Below, one piece after another: positions 33,201 through 45,800 of a stretch of DNA of 64,000 bases; positions within the stretch are counted from its first letter, which is position 1; each line of letters begins with the position of its first letter. The notes beneath the pieces were generated by a model. The model did no database searches, was not told where the DNA came from, and saw only the letters and a program-made list of their open reading frames with translations. The stretch is from Spirodela intermedia (lineage: Eukaryota > Streptophyta > Magnoliopsida > Alismatales > Araceae): the NCBI GenBank assembly GCA_902729315.2, contig LR746267.1:5271386-5335385 (forward strand), in the 5' to 3' direction. The position numbers and the translations under genes were made by a program.

Positions 33201-34826
33201 AATGAAGATATATTTATATATTTGTCCTAGAGTGATGTTTGATTAGCTTTTTGTCCTTTAAGCTTTATGTGAACTATTTATTTTCTCTTTATTATTTTTT
33301 CTGATTTTATTTTTTATTCAGAGTGGACCGGAACAAGTATCAAATTCAGATTCCCTTGCCACCCAAGATCGATCCCAGCGTCACAATGATGACCGTGGAA
33401 GAGAAGCCTGACGTCACATATAATGATGTTGGAGGCTGCAAGGAGCAGATTGAGAAAATGAGAGAAGTACGTTTACAGCAATGGCTCTTCAGTCTGCTCT
33501 CCTAAGGCTATTTCTTTCTGGGCCATCCTATGCTGTGTAGTTTGAGGCTTAATGTGATGCATATTATCTCTCTCTTCCAGGTCGTTGAGCTTCCCATGCT
33601 CCATCCAGAGAAATTTGTGAAGCTTGGAATTGATCCTCCCAAGGGGGTTCTCTGCTATGGCCCCCCAGGAACAGGGAAAACGCTCCTGGCAAGAGCAGTA
33701 GCCAATAGAACAGATGCATGCTTTATCCGTGTCATTGGAAGCGAGCTTGTTCAGAAGTACGTTGGAGAAGGAGCTCGGATGGTCCGTGAACTATTCCAGG
33801 TCGTCAACTGCTGCATTTAGCTGTCATAAATTTGTGGTTTTTCTGAATTCTACTGATAATAAATAAGCCCCCCTCTTCCCCCCACTTCATCATCATCATC
33901 TCACACGTCCTATTTATCATCTTGGAATCGACCTTGTGTCGCAGATGGCCCGCTCGAAGAAGGCCTGCATCGTCTTCTTTGATGAGGTGGATGCTATTGG
34001 CGGTGCCCGCTTTGACGACGGTGTTGGCGGTGACAATGAAGTCCAGCGCACGATGCTTGAGATTGTGAACCAGCTTGACGGGTTTGATGCTCGTGGGAAC
34101 ATCAAGGTTTTGATGGCCACAAACAGGTGACCCTATTAAATTTCTTTTTTTTTTCCCTTCTTTCTGGTCATCTAATAATCGTCAGCCAATTTTGGCAAAG
34201 TCATGGAATGATTGATATGGGAGATCCAGTGAGTGAAGTGATCTCTTGCTAGTAATTAATAGATTGTCTCTGACTAACCCTACCCATGCAAAGAATCCTT
34301 CGTGTCTTTGGATTCTCTTCTTCCTCTGGTCAATGAACAGCTTTCCCCCCTCTTTGGTTTTCTTCCTGAAATAGGCCCGACACCTTGGACCCGGCACTGT
34401 TGCGGCCAGGGAGGCTGGATCGGAAGGTCGAGTTCGGGCTGCCCGACCTGGAGAGCCGGACCCAGATATTCAAGATCCACACTAGAACAATGAACTGCGA
34501 GAGAGAGATCCGGTTCGAGCTGCTCGCCCGTCTCTGCCCCAATTCCACGGGTATGCTTCAAACGAGAGACAGAACACTGCGTGAATCTAACCCCCCACCC
34601 TAAACCAATCCTTTTTTTTCTTTTTCTTTTGTGGGATTGAATTTCTGGGGCTTTCCCTGTGAGAACAGGAGCGGACATTAGGAGCGTTTGCACCGAGGCC
34701 GGGATGTTCGCCATCCGGGCGCGGAGGAAGACGGTGACCGAGAAGGACTTCCTCGATGCGGTGAACAAGGTCATCAAGGGCTACCAAAAGTTCAGCGCAA
34801 CCCCCAAGTACATGGTCTACAACTAA
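30224..34826 (+). CDS. RPT1: 26S proteasome regulatory particle AAA-ATPase RPT1
   Basis: Ten exons: 30224-30319, 30833-30914, 32585-32676, 32765-32842, 32938-32999, 33322-33466, 33581-33799, 33945-34126, 34375-34550, 34669-34826; 1290 nt, 429 residues, all introns GT-AG. The product is one of six ATPases in the base ring of the 19S particle, which unfolds ubiquitylated proteins and opens the 20S gate in cytosol and nucleus. Seen directly: an N-terminal coiled coil ([18 protein letters not shown]), the OB-fold region ([20 protein letters not shown]), Walker A GPPGTGKT at about 212-219, Walker B IVFFDE at 267-272, the RPGR arginine-finger region at about 329-332, and the C terminus KYMVYN. Length and order match RPT1 and not the other RPT paralogues. 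It is complete, with no broken residue. Confidence 0.97.
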
Positions 34827-37800
34827 CTCCAAAAACACCGAGGCCCCACGGTGGTGGTAAGAATCCTTCGTGTCTTTGGATTCTCCTCTCCTCACCCCCA
34901 CTGGCAGGTAAGGTACTACTATCAAAGGAGGTCCTTAATTCTTAGTCACCAATTGTTTGTGTTATTGGATTTCACAGCCCACAGCCTGGGGGGTGAGGGT
35001 GGGGGGGATTGGATTGGTTGTTGCCATGTTTGGGTCTGGAGGGGAGGATGAGATGTCTTCTGCATGTTCTTCGTTGACAATTGAATCCAGAGTTAGGGAG
35101 GCTTTTGATGGACACAATGCGGTGGTTGGCCGGCTGTTGTTGTGCGTGTTAGTAGCTGGGGTAGGATCGGAGTGGTGGAATCGATCGATCCACTCTATGA
35201 TCGGATTGGCTAGTCCTCGCCCCAAGGGGTTCTGTGATTCAGATGCATGGGTCAAAATCAGATCCTCTTCCCTTGTTTGTCTCTCTCTCCTTCACATCTA
35301 GAGACTGTCAGCTGCGTAGGGGTGTTGGTTCCAGTGAATAATATGCTAGCGACGAAGATCTTGGGGTTTTTTATGGGCCGATGCGGGATGACGTATCGTT
35401 GTGTGCGGGGTTTTATATTAGATTTACTGTCAACTATGAGATTCTTCATGAGTGGTCGCCGACTGTGATTTCAAAGAATTGTTTAACGTCTGAGTTGGAG
35501 ATGAACTGTAATAGACTAATTCATGGTTTTTCGTTGCCACCCAATCAGGGATTTTGGGTTTTCGTATGGCCTATGTTTAGTGCGAATAATAAAAAAAGGG
35601 TTGTTCATACCAATAATTTTTTTCATCCATAGGTCGATCTATCCTGTGTGCATACGTGTGCTAAAGTTTTCAAAGTAATTACGAAGATTTAATCAAGTAG
35701 ATAAAAAATAGGGTTAATTAGTCTTTAGAATTTCAATCTATTTCAAAAAAATTAACATATCTACTAGTTAAATGATTTAATAATTGCACAAAAAGACCGA
35801 CTCACAATGTTTGATGTTTAGAAGATAAATAGAATGGGAAAATATTAATTTTAGATAAGAAATAATGTGATTTAAAAACCAATCATATGACTCATTCCAT
35901 CTCTTTATTCTTTCCAATATGGTTGCTAGCTCATAAATTACTTACTCAATTAGATGAGTTCTAATAGAAAAGACAATACGACCAAAAGATATTTCCATAT
36001 TTATAAGGTTACACTCTAAACGACTGAAAAAAAAGTTCTGTCTATTTGGGCTCACAAGTTTTTTTATTTATCTCCTTGTGGGAAGTAAGTATGATCATTT
36101 GGTATATGAAATGACCAGGTTTCTGCTAAAGTGGCTAGATTCACCAAATGTGGACAAGTTTTCAAAGACCTAAGAAGTGGATTCAGCTAACAGGAAAGGG
36201 CTAAAATCAAATTGTGACAAGTTGTCTTTCAGAAGTAAATGAGTTGAGGAATGCCTCAACTAAGAGAAAAGTAGGAAAAATAATAATATCATATTGTGAA
36301 TATTTACACATCAATGCAACTTTTGATTGCATTGCTAATATTCCAAATATGACCTTCAACAAAATCATTCAAATTCTTAGACTTATTATTTGAAAGTTGC
36401 TTCATTTTGCTCTACTTTCATGAAGTGGGTCAACTCACATGGATAGATGGCACTTAAGAGTGTGACACTATATAATAAAATCATAATAAGACAAGTTGTT
36501 ACAATACTCATAACTAGTCATTAGAAGCATGTGAGTTAGACCAGTGAAAGCTACATGCCAAAGTATAAGAAATATTTTAGGGAAACATTTATCTTGGCTA
36601 AAGTGGTGAAATTTAATAGACGTCTTCTAAAGCTTTTGTATTAAATGATTATATTAACTAGAGTTAGTGGAACCTAAGAATGAGGTCCTTTAAAGTAAAG
36701 CAGCTCAAGTGAACATAACCACTATGTTTAATATAAAATACTAAGCATGTACGCTTTGAAGATATCATTTTTTTTTCTACATGGGTGACTAAAAAAAACC
36801 ACAAAGAAAAAGAAGAAACTATAAAGAATTTTTTTCTTTTCAGCATATGAGAATTAAGTGTAAAAAAATTATCTTGTTTTTTTTAAGAGATTTGGCACTA
36901 TAAAGTTTTTATTATTAAATACTACATTTTTCATCCTACACTAAAACTAAAATTATAGTTTTGAAATTCTAAAATACTATAAAATACCTTCAAAATAAGA
37001 AAACTTAATCTAGATTTTAGCACCATTGAGGCTCAAAACAACAATCACAAATGTATGTGTAAGATCAAAAAAATAAATAAATTCAATCCCACTTTGATGA
37101 AACATATCAAATGTTATTATGATAGAAACACAAAAGAAATATATTCTAATTAAGCACTACTCATGTTACAAGTAATAATGACTACTGGGCATCTTATTCC
37201 TTACCATCATAGGGGCCGTATTCAGCAACAAAATTTAGCAGGTCCATCAGTGTCATACTAAACAATGAAAACACCCTCTCTTCATTTAAAAAGCTCATTT
37301 CAACAAAAAATACCTTGCTAGACATAAAATTTAACTACCACCGCAATACTAACATGTTAACTATTACATATTAAATTAATTAAAAAAATATTCTAACCTC
37401 ATCCTATTAATACCATTCATTATTCAAGGGTTGTTTGTATATAAAACATAGTTAATCTCTTCTACATCACAATTAGGTGAGAATTGATTTCCTCAATTCT
37501 CAATACAAACACCAACATTCACAACCAAACCCTCTTTCTCAATGGGGTTTCCAAACACCTCACATGTATTTTTACAAGACCCCAAAAAGAAAATACCACC
37601 ACATATGAAGGAGTGGTTTTTAAAAAATATCTTCTAGCAATGAGGCATTTATTTGTCAATACTTTCACTTTGTAGAATAATTCCATTTAGAAGAGGTCAT
37701 TCTAGTGGAAGGGAGGGGGGGGCAGCATGATCAGATGTTGAAAGAAGTAGTCTTATTGAGTTGACTTGTTCTTTCTTCTTCTTTTTTTAATAGAGTTGAT

Positions 37801-37875
37801 TATAAGCTCAAATACAAATAATGGGGTCAAATTAAACTTGGCCACAAGAATTACCAATGAATGTATATTGACATC
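34827..37875. other. RPT1 3' region and AT-rich intergenic DNA
   Basis: The first ~0.8 kb is GC-balanced and presumably holds the RPT1 3' UTR and terminator. A 27-bp copy of intron-8 sequence lies at 34860-34886. From about 35640 on the DNA is AT-rich with only chance ORFs. I recognise no gene or intact element before the LTR at 37876. Confidence 0.55.
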
Positions 37876-38206
37876 TATTATGACTCTTATGCCACCTCTT
37901 ACGCCTTATATATGTCAATATATAAGGCGTAAGAGGTGGGCAAGTGCACATCATATGTGAGGATTATTAAATACACCTTAGAGGGGACATATGAAGAGGT
38001 TAACAATTTAACTAGGAGAGGTAGGGGAATCATCTCAAGTTCATTCTCCACCCTTTCTTTTCTTTCTTTGTTCCCTTTCTTGTACTTTAATAGAATTGTC
38101 ATCCTAATGTTCTATCTTCTACAACATTGTCCCAAGTTTGAGGATCAATATAATTATTTTTCTTGTATCTCACTAAGATTTGATCCTGGCAAAGGGGATC
38201 ATATCA
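37876..38206 (+). repeat. 5' LTR of the gypsy element
   Basis: 331 bp; its 3' half closely matches 42340-42554 (for example CCCAAGTTTGAGGATCAATA). Its 5' part carries a perfect 22-bp hairpin (37892-37939) that the other LTR lacks. Confidence 0.82.
37892..37939. repeat. Perfect 22-bp inverted repeat, 4-base loop
   Basis: CCACCTCTTACGCCTTATAT (37892-37911) plus AT pairs without mismatch to 37918-37939 around the loop GTCA. The corresponding part of the 3' LTR (about 42250-42285) is similar only to the right arm. Confidence 0.9.
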
Positions 38207-40019
38207 TTGGTATCAAAGCCAACAATCTTGCTGCCACACAAATATGACACCTAAGGTCACAAACTTTCGATTTGAAACCCTAGAAGCAGACAATGAAAAC
38301 TTGTGAGTGAATCAACAAAGGATGGCTGAAGATATGCAAAATCACAAGAAGAATCCATAAATCTAATGTGCTAACTTAAAAAACATGTAACAATTCTAAC
38401 TGACAATATGTGCTCCTAATCTACAACTAACATCATTCTATCAAAGATCAGACATAACGACAACTAGAGGTACAATCACCATCCATCCGCCATCAAGAAT
38501 CTATTCTAGTAATACCTACAACAGGTCACAACACTATTTAGTTCATCACAAAAGGGGAGATGCTAATATTCTATTGTGAAAGTTATGAGATGTAAATAAA
38601 GATTCTTCAAGTTAAACAAAGTAGTTGAGTAGAATCAATTAGAGGCGTCTATAATGATACTCAAAAGTTTAATATTAGAGTGGTACATATGGAAGGATAA
38701 TAGATATTCATTCCATAATTAGCAATAGTTCAAAGTTCAATTCAGAAAATACTGTGGTACCTTTATAGCATGTAACACATTTCACAAATTTCTAAATATT
38801 TAATAGAAATACTTAGTTCAAAAATATCAAATAAAAGATGAATGCTTATCTACTTACCTACCCAAACTCTAAGATGTTGTGATGGAGAATACATATATCA
38901 AAGGTTTGAAATCAGAAATTTAAACATAATTAGCTTGCACGAATCTAGTATGATTGATGAAAATTATAGATGTATCAATAGATGTAGAACAACATATTCA
39001 CTCCTTACGAGAAGCTTGGGATAATCACCTACCCAAATTACTAACAATGATTTACCTTCATGGCTAAGATCTAGTGGATGTGATAAGAGCATAAATACTT
39101 CCTCCTTTGGATGACACTTCTCCTAGTTTTATTATAAGTGGATCACTTTTACTAATGTAGAATATCAAGGCTGCTGTGAAAAAAGACTATGCTACCACTA
39201 TTAAGATAGAAAATTGATGTAAGGAACAACAATAGATTTTGATAGTTCATGAAGATGACAATGAACTAAGTGACACCATTCTATATGATTCTATTGTCGA
39301 TGTGAAGAAACCAACAAAAGAATTTATGTTATTTACATCATAAGTATGATTGAATTTAGTGGTAGGATTCACTTAGACAAGAACTATAATGATGGAAGAA
39401 ATTTTACAAGGGCATATAATCACAATTCTGATTGATTTGGGTGTGACAAATAATTTCCTATCCTCATAATCATATTTACAACTTCAATTATCCCTTTATG
39501 AAGTAGTGAATTATGAAATTGTCATGAGAAATGACTAAATCCTATAGGGGGATAGAGTTTGCCAGAAGATCTCTTTTAGAGGGTCAGTGCTTACTCATCA
39601 CACAAGATTTTTCCCACTCACATTGGAAAGTACAAATGATATACTCTATATGTAATGGTTGAGTTCGATAGGGTGGATGCATGTAAATTGGGGAAACTTA
39701 ACTATAATGTTCTTAGAAAATGGTGTGCTCAAAATTCTTAGATGAGATCCAAAGTTATTTAAATCTGAAGTTTTTAAAAAAAATTAGAAAAGATTATTAG
39801 ATAGCAGCCCCTAGTTCTCCTTGAGTTGCACAGTGTGCATGTACAATAGGAAACAATTGTACAACCATTGTCACCCTACTGAATCTCATTTCTAATCATT
39901 ATCCCCATTTATTTTCTCAGCTATAATATGAATACCATCGAGAAGTCAATACAATAACTTTTGTCAGCATATTTTATTCATCCTTCACAAAACCCTTATG
40001 CAAATCCAATTTTATTAGT

Positions 40020-41250
40020 TAAAGAAACGGATGGTGTTTGGAGTTTTTGTGTGGACTATTGGGCATTAAATAAAGTAATAATTCCAAATTGATATCTGAT
40101 GCATGTTGTAAATGAATTGATTGATGAATTACATGCTATGAGTATTTTCTCTAACTTGGATTTGAAGTCCGGCTACTATTAGATTCACATAAAAAATATA
40201 TATATATCTCAAATACTACTACTAATGCTCCATTGACCTCCTCCAAAGAATATTTGAGAGTTGTGAGGGTTTCTTAGGCTCACAAGTTATTATAGAAAGT
40301 TTGTGGCTAACTATGCTTCCATGGCCCCTTACTTACTTACTCAAGAACTCTTATGACTGAAGACTAGATTTTCAAGAGGTGTTCATTCAACTCAAAGAGC
40401 CAAAGATAACCATCCTAGTTTTTTAGCTTCGCCTACTTTTTCACTGCCATTTGTGCTTGAAATAAATGCCTCAAGGCATAGAGTGGGCAGGGCCCTAATT
40501 CAATCTTGAAGACTAGTGGCTTTCCACAGCCAAGTCCTCCCCTATCAACATCAATTCAAGTAAGCTTATGAGTGAGAGCTCATTACTATTGTCAAAGTAG
40601 TACAAAATGAGAACACTACTTAATTCATCAGCCCTTAATCATTCGAATTTATCAATATAGTCTAAAATATCTTCTTGAACAATGGTATGCCCACCCACAA
40701 TATCATGTGCCTTATCAAATTACTTAGTTTCAATTTTCTTATTAGATAAAGAGGGGCACATCAATACTGCAATTGATGCCTTAGCTTGCATGCCTCACAT
40801 GGGGGAGCTGACGGTGGCTTCAATTTCACACCCCCAAATTTTTGGACCTTGCTATTGTTGAATAAGAAATATTACAAGATTCTAAGCTAAAAGCCATTAT
40901 GGATGAACTAATCAATGATTTAGCTACTTATCTTCGTTTTATCATGCACCATAATATGGTACTTTAAAAATATTGACTAGTTTAAGATGGTACTATTAAT
41001 AGAAGCTCATGATTCATTAGTTGAAGGCCAACAAGTGTTTACGAAGGGCATATAAGTGATTATCACAACAAGTATTTTTGAAGGCATGAAAATCAATATT
41101 AAAAAATATGTGGAAAAATGTCAAGTCTGCCATAAAAATAAAATCATATCTTTGTTCCCAACGTCTTTTGCAACTATTTCTCATTCCACATTAGGTATGA
41201 GAATACCTTTCCATAAACTTTATCAAAAGTTTACCAAAATTGAATGACTT
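40020..41250 (+). pseudogene. Gypsy RT-integrase remnant
   Basis: Fragments of RT (DYWALNKVIIPNW, NLDLKSGYYQI) and integrase (VEKCQVCHKNK) are recognisable in three frames and separated by many stops. Non-functional. Confidence 0.75.
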
Positions 41251-42244
41251 TCATACTATTATGGTCATAGTTGATTGACTCAATAAGTATAATCATTGTC
41301 TTCTTTTAAAACACTCATTTTCTGCACCACAAGTGACACAAACTTTTACAAAAGAGATTACTCATTTACATGACCTGCTTAAATTTATTATCTCTAACTA
41401 TGACAAAGTGTTAGTTATATAAGTTGCAAGGAATTGAACTTCAAATACACATGAGGACTAGCAACCTTGGTCACATATAGACTAAGGTGGTGAATAAATC
41501 CTTAAAATCCTACCTATGATGTTTTATGTTGGATTGGCCAAAGGACTACCAATCTTGGTTACATTAGGTAGACTTATCGTATAACGAGGCCTATCATTCT
41601 TCTATCAATATTGCTCCATTCAAAGAAGTTTATGAGTGTGATCTACTTGCCATCATCAGCTATGGGCCTTTCCCTCTCTAATTTCAGCTATGGACCAACA
41701 ATTGTTGGAATGTGATTAAATGCTCAAATTGCTCAAATCACATACACAGAACTTCTACTGTTAGATGAAATGTAAGGTGGATCGTCACCGTCACCCAAAA
41801 GAGTTTCAAATAAATGATAATGTCTATCTACGGCTTCGTCCTTACAAAATGAGGTCTCTGCATTACAAGGCAAACGAGAAGCTCTCTCCCTAATTTTTTA
41901 GGCCATAAAAATCTTTTCTTGAGTCGGCCAAACATCATAAAAGTTGGATCTTTCATCTTCATCATCAATTCATTCATCCATTATTTCATGTATCTCAACT
42001 ATGTCAAGCCTTATCAACCAACAATCCTCATGAACTCTCACTTTCACTCACCACAGATATAGAATGGCACATCCAACCTCAAACAATCAAAGGTATGCAG
42101 AAGACACCAATTGGCTCAGAGGTTCTTGTCCAATAGGCAAATCTACCAAATCATGAGGCTTCATGGGAGGTAATTTGTAATATTACTCACCAATTTCTAG
42201 ACTTTCACCTAGAGGACCAGGTAAATCTAGAGGGGGGAGAGTAA

Positions 42245-42554
42245 TGTTACGACCTCATTACTAACATATAAAAGACATAATAGGGGTACATACACGTGTG
42301 AGGAACATAAATACAACTGGGGGGGGGGGGGGCATATGAATGGGAGAACAGTTCAAAGCTAGGAAAGGCAAGAGAATCCTCTCAAATTCATTTCCCAACC
42401 TTTTACTCTTCTTTTCCTCTTTCCTTTCGTGTACTTTGATAGAATTGTCATCGTGATGTTCTATCTCTACAACATTATCCCAAGTTTGAGGATCAATACA
42501 ATTGTTTCTCTCCTAATTTACTCAGACCTGATCCTTCCAGAGAAGATTGTATCA
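42245..42554 (+). repeat. 3' LTR of the gypsy element
   Basis: TGTTACGACC...GTATCA, 310 bp, including a run of 14 G near 42319. Followed by the ACATC target-site copy. Confidence 0.85.
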
Positions 42555-42838
42555 ACATCCTTATGGATGGAACGAGTAACTCTCTAAAGGCACTATAAAA
42601 TAGAAAGCATCTTGGGATAGCAAAGAGCCGACTGACCACCACATTGACTCCAAATACAGGCAAATAATGTAGTCTAAGGTGCAATATAGGAGAAAGACTC
42701 AGACCCATGCTTCTTAGATATTGTATGTTTCAAAGTATTTTGTTTATTGGGTAACTGAACCATGAGCCATCTGGCGGGGAGCTCGTGGGGAAGAACCACT
42801 GAGTTTACACAGGTGCATTGCAGCTCAAAAGCCATCCA

Positions 42839-45800
42839 TCAATGAGATTCGACCGCATGAGTACCAAATTCTTTCCTGGAAAGTGATTCAACATACTCTT
42901 TCCTGAAAAAGAAATCCGTACATTTCAGTATGTCGGAGACGTTTAATGCAGGAATCCACAGAACGAAAGAAAGGCAGGATGTAGTAATAGAGAAAGGAGA
43001 AACCAACTATGATCAAAGATGGTGTACCTGGCAGGGAGTTCGTCATGAGGGCGGTTGTAAGGAGTCCAGACTGGCTCACCTACGAAGAGCCTCATTGCCT
43101 GGAGAAAAAAGGAAGAAGAAAAATTTCCTCTTTTAAATCAATGGATCAAGATTAATAACCAACTACGAACAAAAGGGTAATCTGGGAAATGGAAATTGGT
43201 AAAAATGCAGACTGTGATTAATGCAGGGACTATGAGAATTTTTTTTTGTAAGGCACGACATCACTCCAACTAAGATGGGAAAAGAATGATCGACACAAAT
43301 ACCGAAATAAAGATCTACATACCTTTATGTAGTTGTTAGTATCCAGAGTAAATCGATGATACAATCCAGCAGGCAAGACGATCAACCCTCCTTTCTTGAC
43401 TGCAACTCTGATCCAACGGTCATTTTCATCCCTCAGATCAAAATATCCTTCACAGCCACAGCCACAATGAATAAAGAAGTGTGAAAAAAAGACAAGGAGA
43501 TGGCGTACAGTCATACTGTTTCTAAGATATAGTATTCTACATTCACCTCAGAAAACTCATTGGTGATGGATGATCCTTATGAAATGTGGAAAACACAATG
43601 CATGCCAAATATAATTGATCTGTTCCCTATGCCATTTGGATTCCTTCCATTCAATCAACCGGAATGTTTTAGTATTTCCCGTATTTTCATGACATTAATG
43701 AGATGAAAAAATGAAAAGGTGCTTCATAAGCAGAGGTATGGAATCGAAAAGCTTAAATTATTCTACCACTCCCATCCAGACAATAACGGATCTCTTCATC
43801 AGTGTGCAAGTGTTCTTCAAAAAAACTTTTGATCTTGGCTTCATAGTTGGGCAACTTTTCTGGGCACACTTCACATATGTCCTGTGAACCGGAAAAACAA
43901 TCACTAGTCTTCGTATTTCCATCTCTTGAACACGTTCAGCAAAAAAGGACTAACTTTAGCCATTTAACAAACCATGTAAGAATAGCCCCTGGCTTCGCGA
44001 ATTTTCCTCAGGTTTTCATCGGTTTCGTAAGCATCCGCATTCAGGCGCCAGCTTACAACTCCAAGCTCTGCAGTGTAAATTTTTTTTATGCATGCTAACT
44101 GTGAACCACTTGAATTAGTGGAGACAAGCACATAAATACGATTTTTTTAAAGCAAACCTAAAAGCTTGTCAAAGGAAACAAATTCCTTCGGTTCACGGTG
44201 ATGAGGGAGTCTCTGATCCTCCTCTGAGTCGTCCATATACCAGGCTTCGAGAACATCTTCTTTACCTTCCTGAAGAGAAGGAAGATAGGGTCATTGGTGG
44301 GCTTCCATTTTTGCTACTTGTAGACATTAGAAAGTTCAAAAGCCAATGAATAAATTTGAAAAAGTTGATAATGAAGAGTAACTCATATCCATCTAATATC
44401 TCAGTCTTCTTGATTATGCAAATGTTCTCACGCTTAACTACCAGGCACAAGAGAATGCATGAAATCAAGTGGTACATACGTGAGCAACAATGGAGTAATC
44501 AGTCGCAAAGACCCATTTCTACTTCTGCGAGTAAAACACAGTGTATAATCTCTTGGTGGAGCAAAGAAGAGTTTTCTTTTAGAACATGGCGCACACGAAA
44601 TGCCCTACGGTAACAATGGAACACTGCCAGACAATTATATTAGTTTTTGAGGGAAAACCATTGCAATATTATTCATGATCAGGGACAAAGAAGGCTAATC
44701 TCCAACATCTATTTGTTTCACAAGCATATAGGATAAGTACTACCTATGAGAGTATTCGAACAGAAAGGTGACACAAATAGATGGTCACATGATTTAAGAA
44801 AAAGCATTTCAATTTAAAAATTTTATTTTCATTAAATCACGAAAGTTAAATTTTTTCAGTCTTTAGAAGGGTATAAAAATGATATAAGTCATGCAGAAAG
44901 AGAAGGGGGCGAGGTGAAGATTCTCTGCAGAAGCAAAAAGTAGTCCATATTCAGAATATTTTTACATAGTGCATTCGTGAAATCACATAGAAGTCCAGCA
45001 GATTAAACAAAGAAAATCCATCCCAGATCTAAACCCCGGTTTAATCAGAAAAAAATCAAGGAAACATGATAGAACACAAAATTTAAAGACAAAAATGGTG
45101 GAAAAAGTTATAAGAGAGGGATCGACTGTATTGATGTATGTCAAAAATATGTTTTGAATACATTATCTATTTTGTTGTCGTGCGTGATAAACTTCACATT
45201 TTAATAGATACTGCAAAAATATCGAATCAGGGTAATGAAGACAGTTTTCAAGTGAAGTCGTAGGTAAGCATCTGACCAATATTTTTAAATTATTTAGTTG
45301 GATGGTGAAGAGAGATGCGGAATAACATGGAATAGGATCAAATTCCAGTACTCATAGGCTTCTAACAGATGAATGTAAGACTCGAAAAGTAAACAAAGCT
45401 AGGTAGAAATAAAAAAAGCGATATCAGAAATAAAAGAATCTGCCTTAGTTCTCTTCTTAATACCAATTAACCCAAAAACTTATGTTGACCCATTCATTTC
45501 TATCCAGCCCCTAATATTCAAACATCAAATATGATTGAAAACGAGAGAGAGAATAAAAAAAGGTGATGATTCTACATAAAAATTACCAGATTAGTATCCT
45601 AAAACGTCAACGGATTAGCTTTATTTTAACTTTTTTAAAAAAAATACATTCATATATCTTTTCAATTCCAGTTAGATGTCAAACAAAGGGGGAACTAACT
45701 TTCGCAACTTAACCATTCTACAACCGACCATATATGCCAGGTCCCCTTGCATGTAGGGTTCCCCAAAAATGCATTTGATGGATTCGAGCCTAACTTGAAC

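Larger units (their letters stand above)
37876..42554 (+). mobile_element. Decayed Ty3/gypsy LTR retrotransposon
   Basis: 4.7-kb element with 5' LTR 37876-38206, initiator-tRNA-Met-type primer site TTGGTATCAAAGCC from 38207, internal region, a purine tract (AGAGGGGGGAGAG) before 42244, and 3' LTR 42245-42554. The target-site duplication ACATC is at 37871-37875 and 42555-42559. Internal remnants in gypsy order are an RT segment near 40040-40190 (VDYWALNKVI ... LDLKSGYYQI) and an integrase zinc-finger segment at about 41100-41150 (KCQVCHKNK). Stops are dense everywhere. The 5' LTR has lost its TG start (now TA). Confidence 0.85.
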
